Origin: Pseudomonas sp. VD-NE ins
GTDB lineage: Bacteria; Pseudomonadota; Gammaproteobacteria; Pseudomonadales; Pseudomonadaceae
NCBI RefSeq assembly: GCF_031882575.1
Contig: NZ_CP134772.1
Coordinates: forward strand, 3,429,001 to 3,493,000
Reading direction: 5' to 3'
Length of the DNA stretch: 64,000 nucleotides
Part shown: piece after piece, positions 43,335 through 52,288 of the stretch
Position numbering within the stretch: the stretch's first letter is position 1
How the letters are laid out: each line of letters starts with the position of its first letter
Program-made: the position numbers and the translations under genes
Notes under the pieces: generated by a model
Told to the model about the DNA's origin: nothing
Seen by the model: the letters and a program-made list of their open reading frames with translations, nothing else
The model's database searches: none

Positions 43335-43685
43335 TCAAAGACATTTATTCACAACTTCGGCTCGTCGGTTTTTACGCCAATCCATCAGTCCAGACGTGAA
43401 ATACAATTCAACGCGGCTTCCATTTGAAGAGTTCTTAAAATCCGCAAACTCAATCTGGCCTGCGCTTACGACTGTCTTACCACTATCAGGTAGCGGCTGT
43501 ACAAAGACGTCGTAATGCGCCCCAGCTATGGACTGATTCTGCCAGCCATAGAGAACACATTCGGCCACAGTATTAGCATCTTTTTTACTGTTAAATGTTT
43601 TCCATGGCCCGTCAGCACGACGCTCGCTCATTGAGGCACAACCAGCCAACAGCGCTACCGCCAACGCTCCTACGATCAATTTCAT
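43335..43685 (-). CDS. Moron lipoprotein B, 116 aa
   Basis: Paralogue of lipoprotein A. Lipobox LLAGC, then an ECVLYGWQ motif, the SNGSRVELYFTSG strand and a terminal KCL. The 30 bases around its start, including the AGGAG site, are almost identical to those of lipoprotein A, pointing to duplication of a small expression cassette. Function unknown. Confidence 0.8.
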   Translation of the reverse strand: MKLIVGALAVALLAGCASMSERRADGPWKTFNSKKDANTVAECVLYGWQNQSIAGAHYDVFVQPLPDSGKTVVSAGQIEFADFKNSSNGSRVELYFTSGLMDWRKNRRAEVVNKCL

Positions 43686-43819
43686 CCAGGTCACTCCTGT
43701 GGGAAAGGAGAGTACTGTAGCGCGGCACTGTCCGGGCATCCAGCGTGGATGGAATGCCAGTGGCAAAATTGGATCCATAAGTAGTAGCGTTATGCCTTAT
43801 TTCTTTTGAAGGATCCGGT

Positions 43820-44356
43820 ATGGATCTCGCTACTGATTTACCTAGCTACAAAGATCTGTATCTCCCTGTTCTTGTCGCTTTGGCTTTTTGGGGCTTCAAA
43901 AAAGCTTTCGTTCCCGCACAGCGCTTTGTAGGGAAAGCCCTTCGAAAGTCTCGCAGCAAAGAGCTGAAAAAGGCGAAAGCGATTCGTGTCGATGCCTTCG
44001 CTGTACAGCGACAGCTTCAGAAAGAAGGCGCGCTTTTCGGAGCGTTCATGTTGTCAGCAATCGTATCGATGGGAGTCATGTTAATAGCGCTTCAAACGAC
44101 TTCTTCAACAAGTCGAGTCTTTTACCAACTCGTTTACATGGCTCCGCCGCTCGCGCTAGAAGTGTGGTGGTTATCCCAGAAAACGTTTGTTGAGACGCTC
44201 CTTCAAGAAGCCAGTCGCCTTGGACATGGATTCACAAGAACCATCCCCTCCAGATATCGCTCGCCTAGGCGAGCAAAAGATCGTGAAGTTCGACAAGAAC
44301 AAATCAGGATCGTGAAGAAAACGAAGACCACTTGGAGGCAAATCAAACAGTGCTGA
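43820..44356 (+). CDS. Moron membrane protein, 178 aa
   Basis: Encoded against the late operon, so it should have its own promoter and be expressed in the lysogen. N-terminal hydrophobic segment (about 13-27), two more helices (about 72-92 and 100-118), and a very basic C-terminal tail. AAGGA lies 6-7 nt before ATG 43820. No family recognised; superinfection exclusion is one possibility. Confidence 0.75.
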   Translation: MDLATDLPSYKDLYLPVLVALAFWGFKKAFVPAQRFVGKALRKSRSKELKKAKAIRVDAFAVQRQLQKEGALFGAFMLSAIVSMGVMLIALQTTSSTSRVFYQLVYMAPPLALEVWWLSQKTFVETLLQEASRLGHGFTRTIPSRYRSPRRAKDREVRQEQIRIVKKTKTTWRQIKQC

Positions 44357-44370
44357 TTGCTTTTAAATAC

Positions 44371-44403
44371 CCAGTCCTTTGCCTGCAAGCCCAAGGACTG
44401 GGA
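44371..44403. repeat. Hairpin between moron genes
   Basis: CCCAGTCCTT and AAGGACTGGG form a perfect 10-bp stem with a 13-base loop. No T-run follows, so it may be an RNA-stability or weak termination element. Confidence 0.6.
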
Positions 44404-44442
44404 TTGCGCCAATTTCGGCGCGGATAACGCAAGGAAAGTGAA

Positions 44443-44646
44443 ATGAGCAAAGAGCTGCCAAAAGATCCAGAAAATGAAGGCTGGGTACTCGGCTGGGGTG
44501 TTGTCCGCAATGCGCCTTGGAGCTTTATTGGCATTTATCAAAGCGAAGACGAGGCAAGATCCGCAGCGAATAATGCTGGAGAGGGCTACTTGGTACATCA
44601 CGGATCGCACAAGCCAGGAACAGATGATTTCGTCTGGACTTCCTAA
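44443..44646 (+). CDS. Small moron protein, 67 aa
   Basis: AAGGAAAG lies 4-6 nt before the ATG. Soluble and acidic (WVLGWGVVRNAPWSFIGIYQ at about 14-33, then SEDEARSAANNAG). The pattern of a small domain for reading side-product lengths, GIYQSEDEA, recalls SPOR-like modules but the identity is not established. It is the second gene of the + strand moron pair and its stop overlaps the next minus-strand gene's end. Confidence 0.68.
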   Translation: MSKELPKDPENEGWVLGWGVVRNAPWSFIGIYQSEDEARSAANNAGEGYLVHHGSHKPGTDDFVWTS

Positions 44647-44888
44647 GCCAGATTCGTGAGCGTAACGGTCCCGGGGCCGAAGGTGATTTCGGCTCTTAGC
44701 CCAGGCTTTCCAATGTAGCCGCGACTATGGCCATCACCGCCGGGGCCGACTTTGCCCTTGAAGTTCAAACGGTCGATTTCAATATTGTCGTCGAGGACAG
44801 AGATCACAACTTCTGCACCCCGCAGCGCCCCGCAGGACGCAGTAAATAAATCTCGAATATTCAATACGTAGTTCTGAGTGACTTCCAT
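44643..44888 (-). CDS. Small phage protein, 81 aa
   Basis: Beta-rich with Gly-rich centre (GKVGPGGDGHSRGYIGKPGLR). ATG 44888 has GGGAG 6 nt upstream; an ATG at 44933 would overlap the K stop and is less likely. It follows gene K on the same strand and may belong to the cargo block. Function unknown. Confidence 0.65.
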   Translation of the reverse strand: MEVTQNYVLNIRDLFTASCGALRGAEVVISVLDDNIEIDRLNFKGKVGPGGDGHSRGYIGKPGLRAEITFGPGTVTLTNLA

Positions 44889-44913
44889 TTCCTGCTCCCG
44901 CGGCCGTGCCGCA

Positions 44914-45678
44914 TCAGGTGGTTGGTTGTGCATCTTTATGCCGGAGTATCAGGCGTGTTCTCTCATGCCACGGACCGCCGAACACGATGACTTCGGACGG
45001 CCTGCCATACAGGTGGTGAAGCAGGAACGGACCGGGGCCGAACGTTGCTGCGCCCTCACCGGGCAAAGCCGGATCAGCGCCTAGGAAAATCCCGGCGTGG
45101 TTTGGGTAAACCGTGCGCCCCACTTCCATCACGATCATGTCGCCGCGCTGCGGCTGGTCGACGCGGTAGAAGCCGGCGGCCTCGTAGTTCGCCTCGTACA
45201 GACTGGTGTTGTCCTTGCTCTCCCACCAGCCATCGGCGCGTTTGAAGGCTTCGAACTCCAGCCCCCACTCGCGCTTGTACCAATCCGCGCAGACCTGCCA
45301 ACAGTCCCACGCGCCGTGCACGAAAGGCCGCTTCAGTAGCGGCACCTCGCCGGACGGTATGACCGTTCGAAGATCGCCTTCGGGCCAGCTCAGGATGTGC
45401 CAAGGCAACGCAGTCGCCTCGCACATGGCCAGGTCGCGCGGTGACGGCCTGCTGGTGGCGTCCGGATGCGAATGAACTACACCAATCACCTCCCCGACGT
45501 CCTCGGCCGCTGCGTACTCCTCCGGGTCGATTCGAAACTCTTCGTTCGGCTCAGTAGAGACGTTGCGGCACGGGTAGTACTGCTGCTTTCGACCCACCGC
45601 CAGCAGCAACCCGCAGCACTCTTTCGGGTACTCGGCTGCCGCGTGCGCCTGGATCGCATTCAAGATGTGCTTTCGCAT
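44914..45678 (-). CDS. K: Tail tip assembly protein K (JAB + NlpC/P60 peptidases)
   Basis: 254 residues with two peptidase domains as in lambda gpK. The N-terminal JAB/MPN metalloprotease (about 1-105) has Glu20, His69-Ser-His71 and Asp82. The C-terminal NlpC/P60 domain (about 120-245) has Cys126 in WDCW and His194 in NHAGIF. It helps finish the tail tip and may trim peptidoglycan during DNA entry. A relic of its 3' end lies at 43170-43298. Confidence 0.93.
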   Translation of the reverse strand: MRKHILNAIQAHAAAEYPKECCGLLLAVGRKQQYYPCRNVSTEPNEEFRIDPEEYAAAEDVGEVIGVVHSHPDATSRPSPRDLAMCEATALPWHILSWPEGDLRTVIPSGEVPLLKRPFVHGAWDCWQVCADWYKREWGLEFEAFKRADGWWESKDNTSLYEANYEAAGFYRVDQPQRGDMIVMEVGRTVYPNHAGIFLGADPALPGEGAATFGPGPFLLHHLYGRPSEVIVFGGPWHERTRLILRHKDAQPTT

Positions 45679-45679
45679 G

Positions 45680-46429
45680 TCAGCTCCTTGCGATCAGGGA
45701 TACAGCCGGGAAGCCACCGAACGGCAACGGATTACCCTCGCCGAAGCGCGGGATGCAGCCCTTTCCTAGTGTGGCGTCGCACTCGTCTAATTCCGGGTTG
45801 TCGGTGATGACGCCATCTTTCGTGACGTATGGCCCGGTGTACCCGCAGTTCGGCCCGCGATAGCCGCCGGTGAGACACCAGTGGCAAAGGGTTGTGGCCT
45901 GCCGCCCGATTGATTCATTGCCAACGTCGCCCGGGCTGGCCAACTCCCAACTGACGGTCTCCCCGTCCTCGTTCATCTTCTGGTCGACATACCAAACCTC
46001 AATCGTCTCTTGAGTCGGATCCGCCGTAGGATTGCCCCCCGGAAAGTTCGCTGCATCAAGGTATGTGCCGAGCGTGTGGCGCATCGTCAGTTTGAAATCG
46101 GCCAAGTCTTGGAACGCTAAGCAAAGCGCCGTGATGCGCCCGTTTACGTTGCCGACCGAAAGCGTGGGCCGAACCGCCGTACCATCCCCGTTCGCCTCAA
46201 TGCCTTCGATCTGCATCGGCCAGGCGCTGTATTCATCGCCCTGCCAGTAGATCGCCTTCGCCGGGAGTTGGTCTGCATTGTCGCCGGCGGCAATCAGCTC
46301 GGCCGCCGTGTGCGGGATCGCGTGCCCGTGGAAGCGCAGAACGTCCGCGCCGTAGTCCGTGCCGTCCAATTCAAAGAGCAGCACTTCGCTGCCAGGCTCG
46401 AGCACTTGGATATCACTGATCAGCGGCAT
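45680..46429 (-). CDS. L: Minor tail protein L
   Basis: 249 residues. The C-terminal part has four cysteines (CHWCLTGGYRGPNCGYTG and CDATLGKGC) that bind the iron-sulfur cluster found in lambda gpL. It begins the tail-tip complex and lies in lambda order between M and K, one base before the K start. Confidence 0.92.
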   Translation of the reverse strand: MPLISDIQVLEPGSEVLLFELDGTDYGADVLRFHGHAIPHTAAELIAAGDNADQLPAKAIYWQGDEYSAWPMQIEGIEANGDGTAVRPTLSVGNVNGRITALCLAFQDLADFKLTMRHTLGTYLDAANFPGGNPTADPTQETIEVWYVDQKMNEDGETVSWELASPGDVGNESIGRQATTLCHWCLTGGYRGPNCGYTGPYVTKDGVITDNPELDECDATLGKGCIPRFGEGNPLPFGGFPAVSLIARS

Positions 46430-46438
46430 GATTGCCCC

Positions 46439-46777
46439 TTATGGTTGGAATGCCCGCTCGAAAGTGGCGGTGAGTTTAAAGACCCTGCCACCCATTGCTG
46501 TGGGAGCGGGATTTTTGCAGGTGAACAGTCCGAGTTCGCCGAGCGGCGTTGTCCAGAGAAATGCCTTTGCCCCAGCGTGCCGGTCGAGGAACTCCATGAT
46601 CTTCACCACCACGGCCTCCTGGCCTACGCAGGTGACCGGATACGAGTCCTCTTTGTTATTCGGCCCGTCACCGACGTTCTGCGCGTAGCCGTTTCCGAAT
46701 TTCGAGGTACGCACCCGATAATTGATATCGGGCGTTTCCCCCCGCTCGGTCGGCCAGGTGAATTTCTCGATGGCCAT
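46439..46777 (-). CDS. M: Minor tail protein M
   Basis: 112 residues of the lambda gpM type (FTWPTERGETPDINYRVRT and FLDRHAGAKAFLWTTPLGE). ATG 46777 overlaps the tape-measure stop (TGATG). It joins the tail tip to the tube. Confidence 0.9.
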   Translation of the reverse strand: MAIEKFTWPTERGETPDINYRVRTSKFGNGYAQNVGDGPNNKEDSYPVTCVGQEAVVVKIMEFLDRHAGAKAFLWTTPLGELGLFTCKNPAPTAMGGRVFKLTATFERAFQP

Positions 46778-49700
46778 CAGGCCCTCCCATTTGCGTTTCG
46801 GAAGCTGGTACCGCCCGCGCGCCAAGAGTCAGCGACGGCTTTCTCGGCCACGGCCTGCATTTGCGATTGCAGGTTTCTCGACAGGGCCTGCTGGTCAATC
46901 TGCATGCCTTCGGAGCCTCGATCCTGCGTCACCACCGTGACCGGCGCGCTGATGCTGATCGCAGTCCCGGAGCCACCGCCGGCCGCGAGGACACCCAGCT
47001 TGCCGCTGGAAGTCCGGGTCAGTGGCATGATCGCCTCCGGCCCCGCCTCACCCATGACGCCCGCCCGGCCTCCAGCCATCCCGAAAGCGGTTGGCGAACT
47101 GACGATGTTGTTGGTGAAGGCGCCGCCATTGGCGAACATTTGCACGCCGGACGACCAGGCGCCGCCGAGCGCTTGCGGGAAGTAGTTGCTGGAGTAACCC
47201 GCCGAGGACGCCCCGAGATTCGACGATGTCGCACCTGCTGATCCAGCCGCCAGCCCATTCCCGCCACCTCCGCCAGTGAAGTAACTGGTGGCCGCACCAA
47301 CCAGACTGCTCAGCAACGCCGAACTGGCCTGACGGGTCGCGATCCGCGCCATATCCGCCAGAATCGACTTGGTGAAGTCAGCAAACGACAGCTTCCCGGT
47401 CATGGCAAAGTTGACGACCGCGTCTTCCATCGAACTGAAGGCGTTGCCGAACAGGGTCTTCGTCTGGCCAGCAATATTGCTCGCCGAATCCAGGTAGTTG
47501 GCCCAGGCCGACGTTGCGCCTTTGGTCCAGTCACCCTGCGCCGCCTCCACGTCCGCGTAGTTCTGGCGGATTTGGTCGGTGCCAGCTTTGTTCGCATCGG
47601 CGAGGGCCTGCGACTTCCGAGCGAACTCCTCCTCCGACATGTTCCGCGACGGATCGGACTTCTGGTTTGCCAGTTCCAGTGATTGCTGAGCGAACCGATC
47701 CTGCTGGCTATTCAGCTCATTGTTGAGCGCGTTCTGGCGATCGCCTTGTCCGACGCCAAGCACGGCGCGCTGCCCCGCCAGTTCCAACGCTCGCTGCTGC
47801 TGAGCCAAGGCCTGAACGTAGGTCGCTATCGCACGCTCTTGTCGGGCGAGGCGGCCGGTCTCGTTTGTGGCCAAAACCTCGAGCTGGCTGTCCGCATCTT
47901 TCTGCGCTTTGACCATGCCGGCGCGCGCATCGGCGATCTTCTGGTCAAGCTGGATGCTTTGGGCGGCAGAGGTGGTCTTTTTCGCCTTCGCGGCTTCCAG
48001 TGCGGCAATCTCTGCCTCGTAGGCTGCGGTTACCTCGTCGCGCTCGTTGCCGATCAGTGCTTCGCGTTTCAAGGCGTAGTCAACTTGAGAAACGAGTCCG
48101 GCCTTCTGCGCGGCGTCCAGTTCCTTCTGGGCGTTTTTGTACTCTTCGCTGATGGCTGCGAGGTTGTTCTTGGCGTTGTTGAAACTGGTCAGATCAACCT
48201 GCGACCCGGCCGCTTTCGAATCCTTGAACTGGTCGTTGATGTTCGCCAGGTTCTTATCGATCGCGGCCTGATTCAGGCGCGGGTCATTGGGGGCTACCTT
48301 GCGGATGTCTTCGAGCTGCCGCTTGTACTCCTTGATCGCGTCGGTACGTTTCTGCTCATTCGTCCACGCTGACTTGGTGAGTGCGTCTACCTTCGCCATT
48401 GAGGAGACGGCATCGCCCTGAGCTTTCGCGTGCTCTCCTTGCCATTTGGCGATATCGGCTTCGGCAGCCTTCTGATCCTCCAGCATGTTGAGACGATTCT
48501 GGTAGAGATCAATCATCTCCTGTTTATTCTGGAACAGGCCGACATTGCCTGCCTGAGCGCTCGCCAAGTCGCGCTGGGCTTGCTCGATATCGGCGCCGAT
48601 ATCGCTGCGCCCGATATTCTTCAATCCATCAGCAGCCCGAGCAACGGCGTTGTAGCCCTTCTCCCAGAAACTCAGATTCTCGAGGATTCGAGGTGTGCGC
48701 TCGTTGATTGCATCAGCGAACGACTCGGTGGCCAGCTTCACGGCGCCGGCATGATCGCCCTGCTTCTCCAGCGCGGTGATTTGCGAATAAACCGACGCGG
48801 TCAGGTAGTGGTATTGCTCGTTCAGTGCGGCAGAGGCTTTGACCGGATCGTCGGCGAGCTTGGCGAACTCCGCTACCGTCTCGCTCACTGCCTTGCCGGT
48901 CGCTTCCTGCATCGACACCGCGGCTTGAGTGATGCCCGTAAAGCTCTCGCCGGCGATCTTGCCATTGTCGGCAAGCAGAGCCAGCACGGCTGCGGCTTGG
49001 CCAGTGGTACCAACGGTTGCGCTGACCTGACGGGCCATGTCGCCCAATTGCCCGGCGCTCACACCGGCATAATTGCCGGTGAGGATTAACGATTTGTTGT
49101 AGCTGTCCTGCTCTTCGCTGCCCTTGTAGAAGGCGTATGCTAGCCCACCCACCGCAGCGGCGGCGAGCGCAAGCGGACCAAGAATTGCGAGCAGCCCCGC
49201 CGCACCCTCGCCCGCACCGGCACCCAATTGCGCAACTGCGCGAACACCGCTACCCCAGTCTCCCGAAGACAGCGCATTCCCCAGTTGCACGACGTTTTCC
49301 TGTGCCTGGCGCGTGCCGAGTCGCAGCTTGTCGAAGCCGGTGGTGGTTCTGTTGAGTTTGTCGTAGTCCTTATCGATCTTGCTCAGGGCGGTGTTGTACT
49401 CGTCCTGACTAATTCGGCCGGCGTCCAGATGCTTGCCCAATTGCTCGACCTGCGTATCCAGCTTCGCCAGCGCGGAGCGGGCGGGATCGATGGCGCCCAG
49501 CAGGCTATTCAGCGCCTTCTGCTCATCCATGGTCGACTTGGCCAGCGCTACCTGTTGCTTGTCGAGCTGCGCAGAGATCTTCGCTGCCTCAGCCTCGCCA
49601 TAGGCGCCGGTCTTGGTCAGCTTCGCCAATGCATCGCGCTGTTTGGCAAGGTCCTGTGTGGTCTTGGCGTTGGTAGAAAGCGATTTCTCCAGCGCCTGCA

Positions 49701-49827
49701 TTTCGTTCATCAGCGAAACGGCGGACTGCTCGGCCCGACCGCCAGCTTTCGCCATTTCATCTAGGCTCGTTTTGGCCTCGATCGCATCGGCCGAGTCGAT
49801 CTTGACGCCGAGTTCTGCAATGTTCAT
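46777..49827 (-). CDS. H: Tail tape measure protein H
   Basis: 1016 residues: long coiled-coil N-terminus (about 20-200), a hydrophobic segment (about 213-236, LLAILGPLALAAAAVGGLAY), further helices to about 830 and a Gly-rich C-terminus. It sets tail length; a ruler of this size suggests a tail of roughly 150 nm, by the usual 1.5 Angstrom per residue. It follows the G/GT chaperones, as expected. Confidence 0.94.
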   Translation of the reverse strand: MNIAELGVKIDSADAIEAKTSLDEMAKAGGRAEQSAVSLMNEMQALEKSLSTNAKTTQDLAKQRDALAKLTKTGAYGEAEAAKISAQLDKQQVALAKSTMDEQKALNSLLGAIDPARSALAKLDTQVEQLGKHLDAGRISQDEYNTALSKIDKDYDKLNRTTTGFDKLRLGTRQAQENVVQLGNALSSGDWGSGVRAVAQLGAGAGEGAAGLLAILGPLALAAAAVGGLAYAFYKGSEEQDSYNKSLILTGNYAGVSAGQLGDMARQVSATVGTTGQAAAVLALLADNGKIAGESFTGITQAAVSMQEATGKAVSETVAEFAKLADDPVKASAALNEQYHYLTASVYSQITALEKQGDHAGAVKLATESFADAINERTPRILENLSFWEKGYNAVARAADGLKNIGRSDIGADIEQAQRDLASAQAGNVGLFQNKQEMIDLYQNRLNMLEDQKAAEADIAKWQGEHAKAQGDAVSSMAKVDALTKSAWTNEQKRTDAIKEYKRQLEDIRKVAPNDPRLNQAAIDKNLANINDQFKDSKAAGSQVDLTSFNNAKNNLAAISEEYKNAQKELDAAQKAGLVSQVDYALKREALIGNERDEVTAAYEAEIAALEAAKAKKTTSAAQSIQLDQKIADARAGMVKAQKDADSQLEVLATNETGRLARQERAIATYVQALAQQQRALELAGQRAVLGVGQGDRQNALNNELNSQQDRFAQQSLELANQKSDPSRNMSEEEFARKSQALADANKAGTDQIRQNYADVEAAQGDWTKGATSAWANYLDSASNIAGQTKTLFGNAFSSMEDAVVNFAMTGKLSFADFTKSILADMARIATRQASSALLSSLVGAATSYFTGGGGGNGLAAGSAGATSSNLGASSAGYSSNYFPQALGGAWSSGVQMFANGGAFTNNIVSSPTAFGMAGGRAGVMGEAGPEAIMPLTRTSSGKLGVLAAGGGSGTAISISAPVTVVTQDRGSEGMQIDQQALSRNLQSQMQAVAEKAVADSWRAGGTSFRNANGRA

Positions 49828-49854
49828 CGACTCACCTTGAATAAGTGCCCGTGG

Positions 49855-50181
49855 TTACGGGCTGTTTTCCCTTTCCTCCGCCATCACGCGCAGGGCTTCG
49901 CCTTCCAGCACCTGCAGGTCAGGAAAGATTTCAGCGAGTTTCTTTTTCTTGATGCCGAGGAATTCGGCGACGTCGCGAATGCAGTTGTAATCGAGACCGA
50001 TCGGGCCACCGGTGCCGACCCGCCACTGCGTGGACATTCGATTGAACAGGAGAAAGGCCGGCCAGTTGCATGGCCAGACCTCTACATCGTCACCCGACAA
50101 ATCGGCAGCCGTCAGCCCGAGGATTGCCAACTGCTCAGCAGATGGCCCGCTTTCGTACAACGCTGCGGCTGCTGCCCTCAG
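49855..50181 (-). CDS. T: T extension of tail chaperone GT (DUF1799), by -1 frameshift
   Basis: 108 residues (DUF1799) with no start of its own that fits: the frame runs into the end of G. After slippage at GGGAAAC it continues GKLRAAAAALYESGP. The resulting GT fusion would have about 234 residues. It binds the tape measure during tail assembly, as in lambda. An independent ATG at 50250 in this frame lacks a ribosome site. Confidence 0.85.
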   Translation of the reverse strand: MRAAAAALYESGPSAEQLAILGLTAADLSGDDVEVWPCNWPAFLLFNRMSTQWRVGTGGPIGLDYNCIRDVAEFLGIKKKKLAEIFPDLQVLEGEALRVMAEERENSP

Positions 50182-50558
50182 TTTCCCAGCCGGGCCTGAT
50201 TGAATGCGCTCTGGTAGGCATTCACTACCGCTTCGGCAGTACCTTGGCATGACTTCACAAGGGCAAGGATGCTCTTGTCGTCGAACTTGTCATCGAAGCC
50301 CCAGCCCGCGACCAGGTCCTTGATCTGCTGCACCTGATATTCGGTTTCGGCAGCAACGACATCTGACAATGTGGTGCCTTCCCCGAACCCCTCGCGCATT
50401 TCCTTCGCCTTCAGGTTCCATTCGTCGAACAGCGCGGCGAGTGCCGGGCGATCGCGATACTTGAAGGTGAACTCGATTGCCTCGGGCTCACACCCAACGA
50501 CAGGGATGTGCACAAGTGCCCTGAACGTAGGGTTCTGGGCGATCCTGATCTTTGCCAT
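50178..50558 (-). CDS. G: Tail assembly chaperone G
   Basis: 126 residues, acidic and helical (AALFDEWNLKAKEMREGFGEG). It lies between the tail tube and tape measure and ends at the slippery heptamer, exactly the arrangement of lambda gene G. It chaperones the tape measure and is not part of the virion in lambda. Confidence 0.9.
   Translation of the reverse strand: MAKIRIAQNPTFRALVHIPVVGCEPEAIEFTFKYRDRPALAALFDEWNLKAKEMREGFGEGTTLSDVVAAETEYQVQQIKDLVAGWGFDDKFDDKSILALVKSCQGTAEAVVNAYQSAFNQARLGN
50181..50187 (-). promoter_or_regulatory. Programmed -1 frameshift site GGGAAAC
   Basis: On the minus strand G GGA AAC immediately precedes the TGA stop of G. It fits the X XXY YYZ rule in frame and differs by one base from lambda's GGGAAAG. 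The -1 frame leads directly into the DUF1799 reading frame. Confidence 0.88.
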
Positions 50559-50567
50559 GGGGAGTCC

Positions 50568-51227
50568 TTATGCGCCGGCCAAGTAACGAAGCGAACGAGC
50601 CGAAAGCCCGATGCTGATAGTTCGCGTCATCACGTTGTTACGCTCCATCGTTGGATCAGGAGTGATGCTCACATAACCCGGGTAGAGGATCTGATCGCCG
50701 TTACGCAACTTCATGCGTACAACGGCCAGCTCTTTGGTGTCGTCGAAGCCTTCGACAGTCTCGACGTATTGAGCGGTCGGCTGATCCTCCACCACGATGG
50801 TGATCGTGGTCGGGTTGCGGTTGGTTGGAAATTGCTTGTCGTCGTCATCTTCCAGGTAGCCAACAGTTTGGTATTGCTGCTCACCGCCGGAGGATGTGAA
50901 GGACGTAACTTTCGAGATTTGCGTCCATCCGGACACAGGAATCACTGAGCCAGAACCTGCGCCAACAGTGAATTTGTCAGTGTTGATGGTATTGAGACCA
51001 GCCAAGGCAAAAGCATCGGCAGTGACGCCGGACGCCTTTACTGCGCGGTCATTGATCAGCGCCCAACCGGAGTTGATCAGCAAAACGTCGCCATTTTCGA
51101 TGCTGTGCCCCACAGAAGCAGCGACCGGCGGTTTCGCATTGGTCAAGGCAGTGAAAGCGACGGCGGATCCCATAATGCTGGCAATCTCCAGCACAGCGCC
51201 GTTCGGCAGCGGGAAGCGTGCGGCCAT
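50568..51227 (-). CDS. V: Major tail tube protein (V-like)
   Basis: 219 residues with the N-terminal tube domain (VLLINSGWALINDRAV, DGTP-like strands) and a C-terminal portion with VVRMKLRNGDQILYPGYVS. Position just before G and the size fit gpV. It polymerises into the tail tube. Confidence 0.88.
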   Translation of the reverse strand: MAARFPLPNGAVLEIASIMGSAVAFTALTNAKPPVAASVGHSIENGDVLLINSGWALINDRAVKASGVTADAFALAGLNTINTDKFTVGAGSGSVIPVSGWTQISKVTSFTSSGGEQQYQTVGYLEDDDDKQFPTNRNPTTITIVVEDQPTAQYVETVEGFDDTKELAVVRMKLRNGDQILYPGYVSITPDPTMERNNVMTRTISIGLSARSLRYLAGA

Positions 51228-51266
51228 GGTGTGTTTCCTCTTGAGTGCCCGCCTGACGGCGGTAGG

Positions 51267-51695
51267 TTATGCCCCAGCGGGCGGTAGGTCTGCGACACCT
51301 GCGTAGGTGAAGCTGGCCGGGACCGTGTAGGTCGCCGACTCTGTGATTGTTGGCCCTTGATCTACTGGTTCCGTGATGAGGCCATCGAACCCGTTGCGGG
51401 CCAGTGGCGTGTCTACGCGAAAGAGTTGGGTCAGCTCTTCAACAAGCGTCTCTGCGGTGGCCATGGCCTGGGCAGATGGACAAACGATGCTGATCTGATA
51501 AACACCGGCGTATTCGTAGGCGTCCCCGCCGAGATAACGGCAAGTGGTGCTGGCTGGTAGCTGGAAGGCCCGGAGATAGGTTTCAGATGGATTTGGCGTG
51601 AATGGCTGATTCGAATAGGCCACTCGTATTGGACGCGCAGCCGACCATGCGGCCAGCTTCGTTTCGATGGACTGACGGGCGCGTGCGTGACTCAT
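51267..51695 (-). CDS. Tail terminator-like protein (DUF4128)
   Basis: 142 residues. IETKLAAWSAARPIRVAYSN at the N-terminus and a PSAQAMATAETLVEELTQLF helix match DUF4128, a gpU-like tail completion family. It lies between the gp10-like connector and the tail tube. Confidence 0.83.
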   Translation of the reverse strand: MSHARARQSIETKLAAWSAARPIRVAYSNQPFTPNPSETYLRAFQLPASTTCRYLGGDAYEYAGVYQISIVCPSAQAMATAETLVEELTQLFRVDTPLARNGFDGLITEPVDQGPTITESATYTVPASFTYAGVADLPPAGA

Positions 51696-52288
51696 ACCTG
51701 ATTGTTCCTGATGGCCTCCTGCACGATCTGCTGAAAGCGAGCCACGGTTACCCGGACCATGCCGCCAGGAGCTTGGGTCGAATGACCGAACTCCAGCGGA
51801 ATCGCGTAGGGCAAGTTGTTGATGATGTAGGCCATCTGGCCGGCGGTGAAGTCGCTCATTGCTGCTACCAGCGCCGCGGTAGTCTCCGCGCCGCTCGGGT
51901 CAACCTCGTCGAAGGTGACGCTCTCGACCACGCCGAGAGATATGTGCCAGTTCGCGCGGAACCGGCCGCCGACGTAGCCTTCAGGCGCCTTGATGTCCAT
52001 GCCGTCGTTGAGCTTGCGGCCCTTCTTCAGTCTGCCGCCCTTCGTGGGGTTGGCTGGGTCACTGCGCAAAGCGCTGCTGTGGTCGTCGACGGCCTTGTTG
52101 TATTCGGTCGCAATCGCGTTCTGCGCCCAGATCTCCGGGTTACCGACAGGAGACATGCGGATCAGGCTGCTGCCGACCTCGATGATGATCTCGCGCACAC
52201 TCGCGTCGATGGCTTCGCTGGTCTGGGCGGCAAACTCGGCCAGGCTCATAGCGAAGCTACCGGACTGGCCGGCACCTGCCCGGCTCAC
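51692..52288 (-). CDS. HK97 gp10-like tail completion/connector protein
   Basis: 198 residues. GYVGGRFRANWHISLG and LPYAIPLEFGHSTQAPGGMV are characteristic of the gp10/gpZ family that joins head and tail. GTG 52288 overlaps the upstream stop (GTGA); its own stop overlaps the next start, so translation is coupled. Confidence 0.85.
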   Translation of the reverse strand: MSRAGAGQSGSFAMSLAEFAAQTSEAIDASVREIIIEVGSSLIRMSPVGNPEIWAQNAIATEYNKAVDDHSSALRSDPANPTKGGRLKKGRKLNDGMDIKAPEGYVGGRFRANWHISLGVVESVTFDEVDPSGAETTAALVAAMSDFTAGQMAYIINNLPYAIPLEFGHSTQAPGGMVRVTVARFQQIVQEAIRNNQV

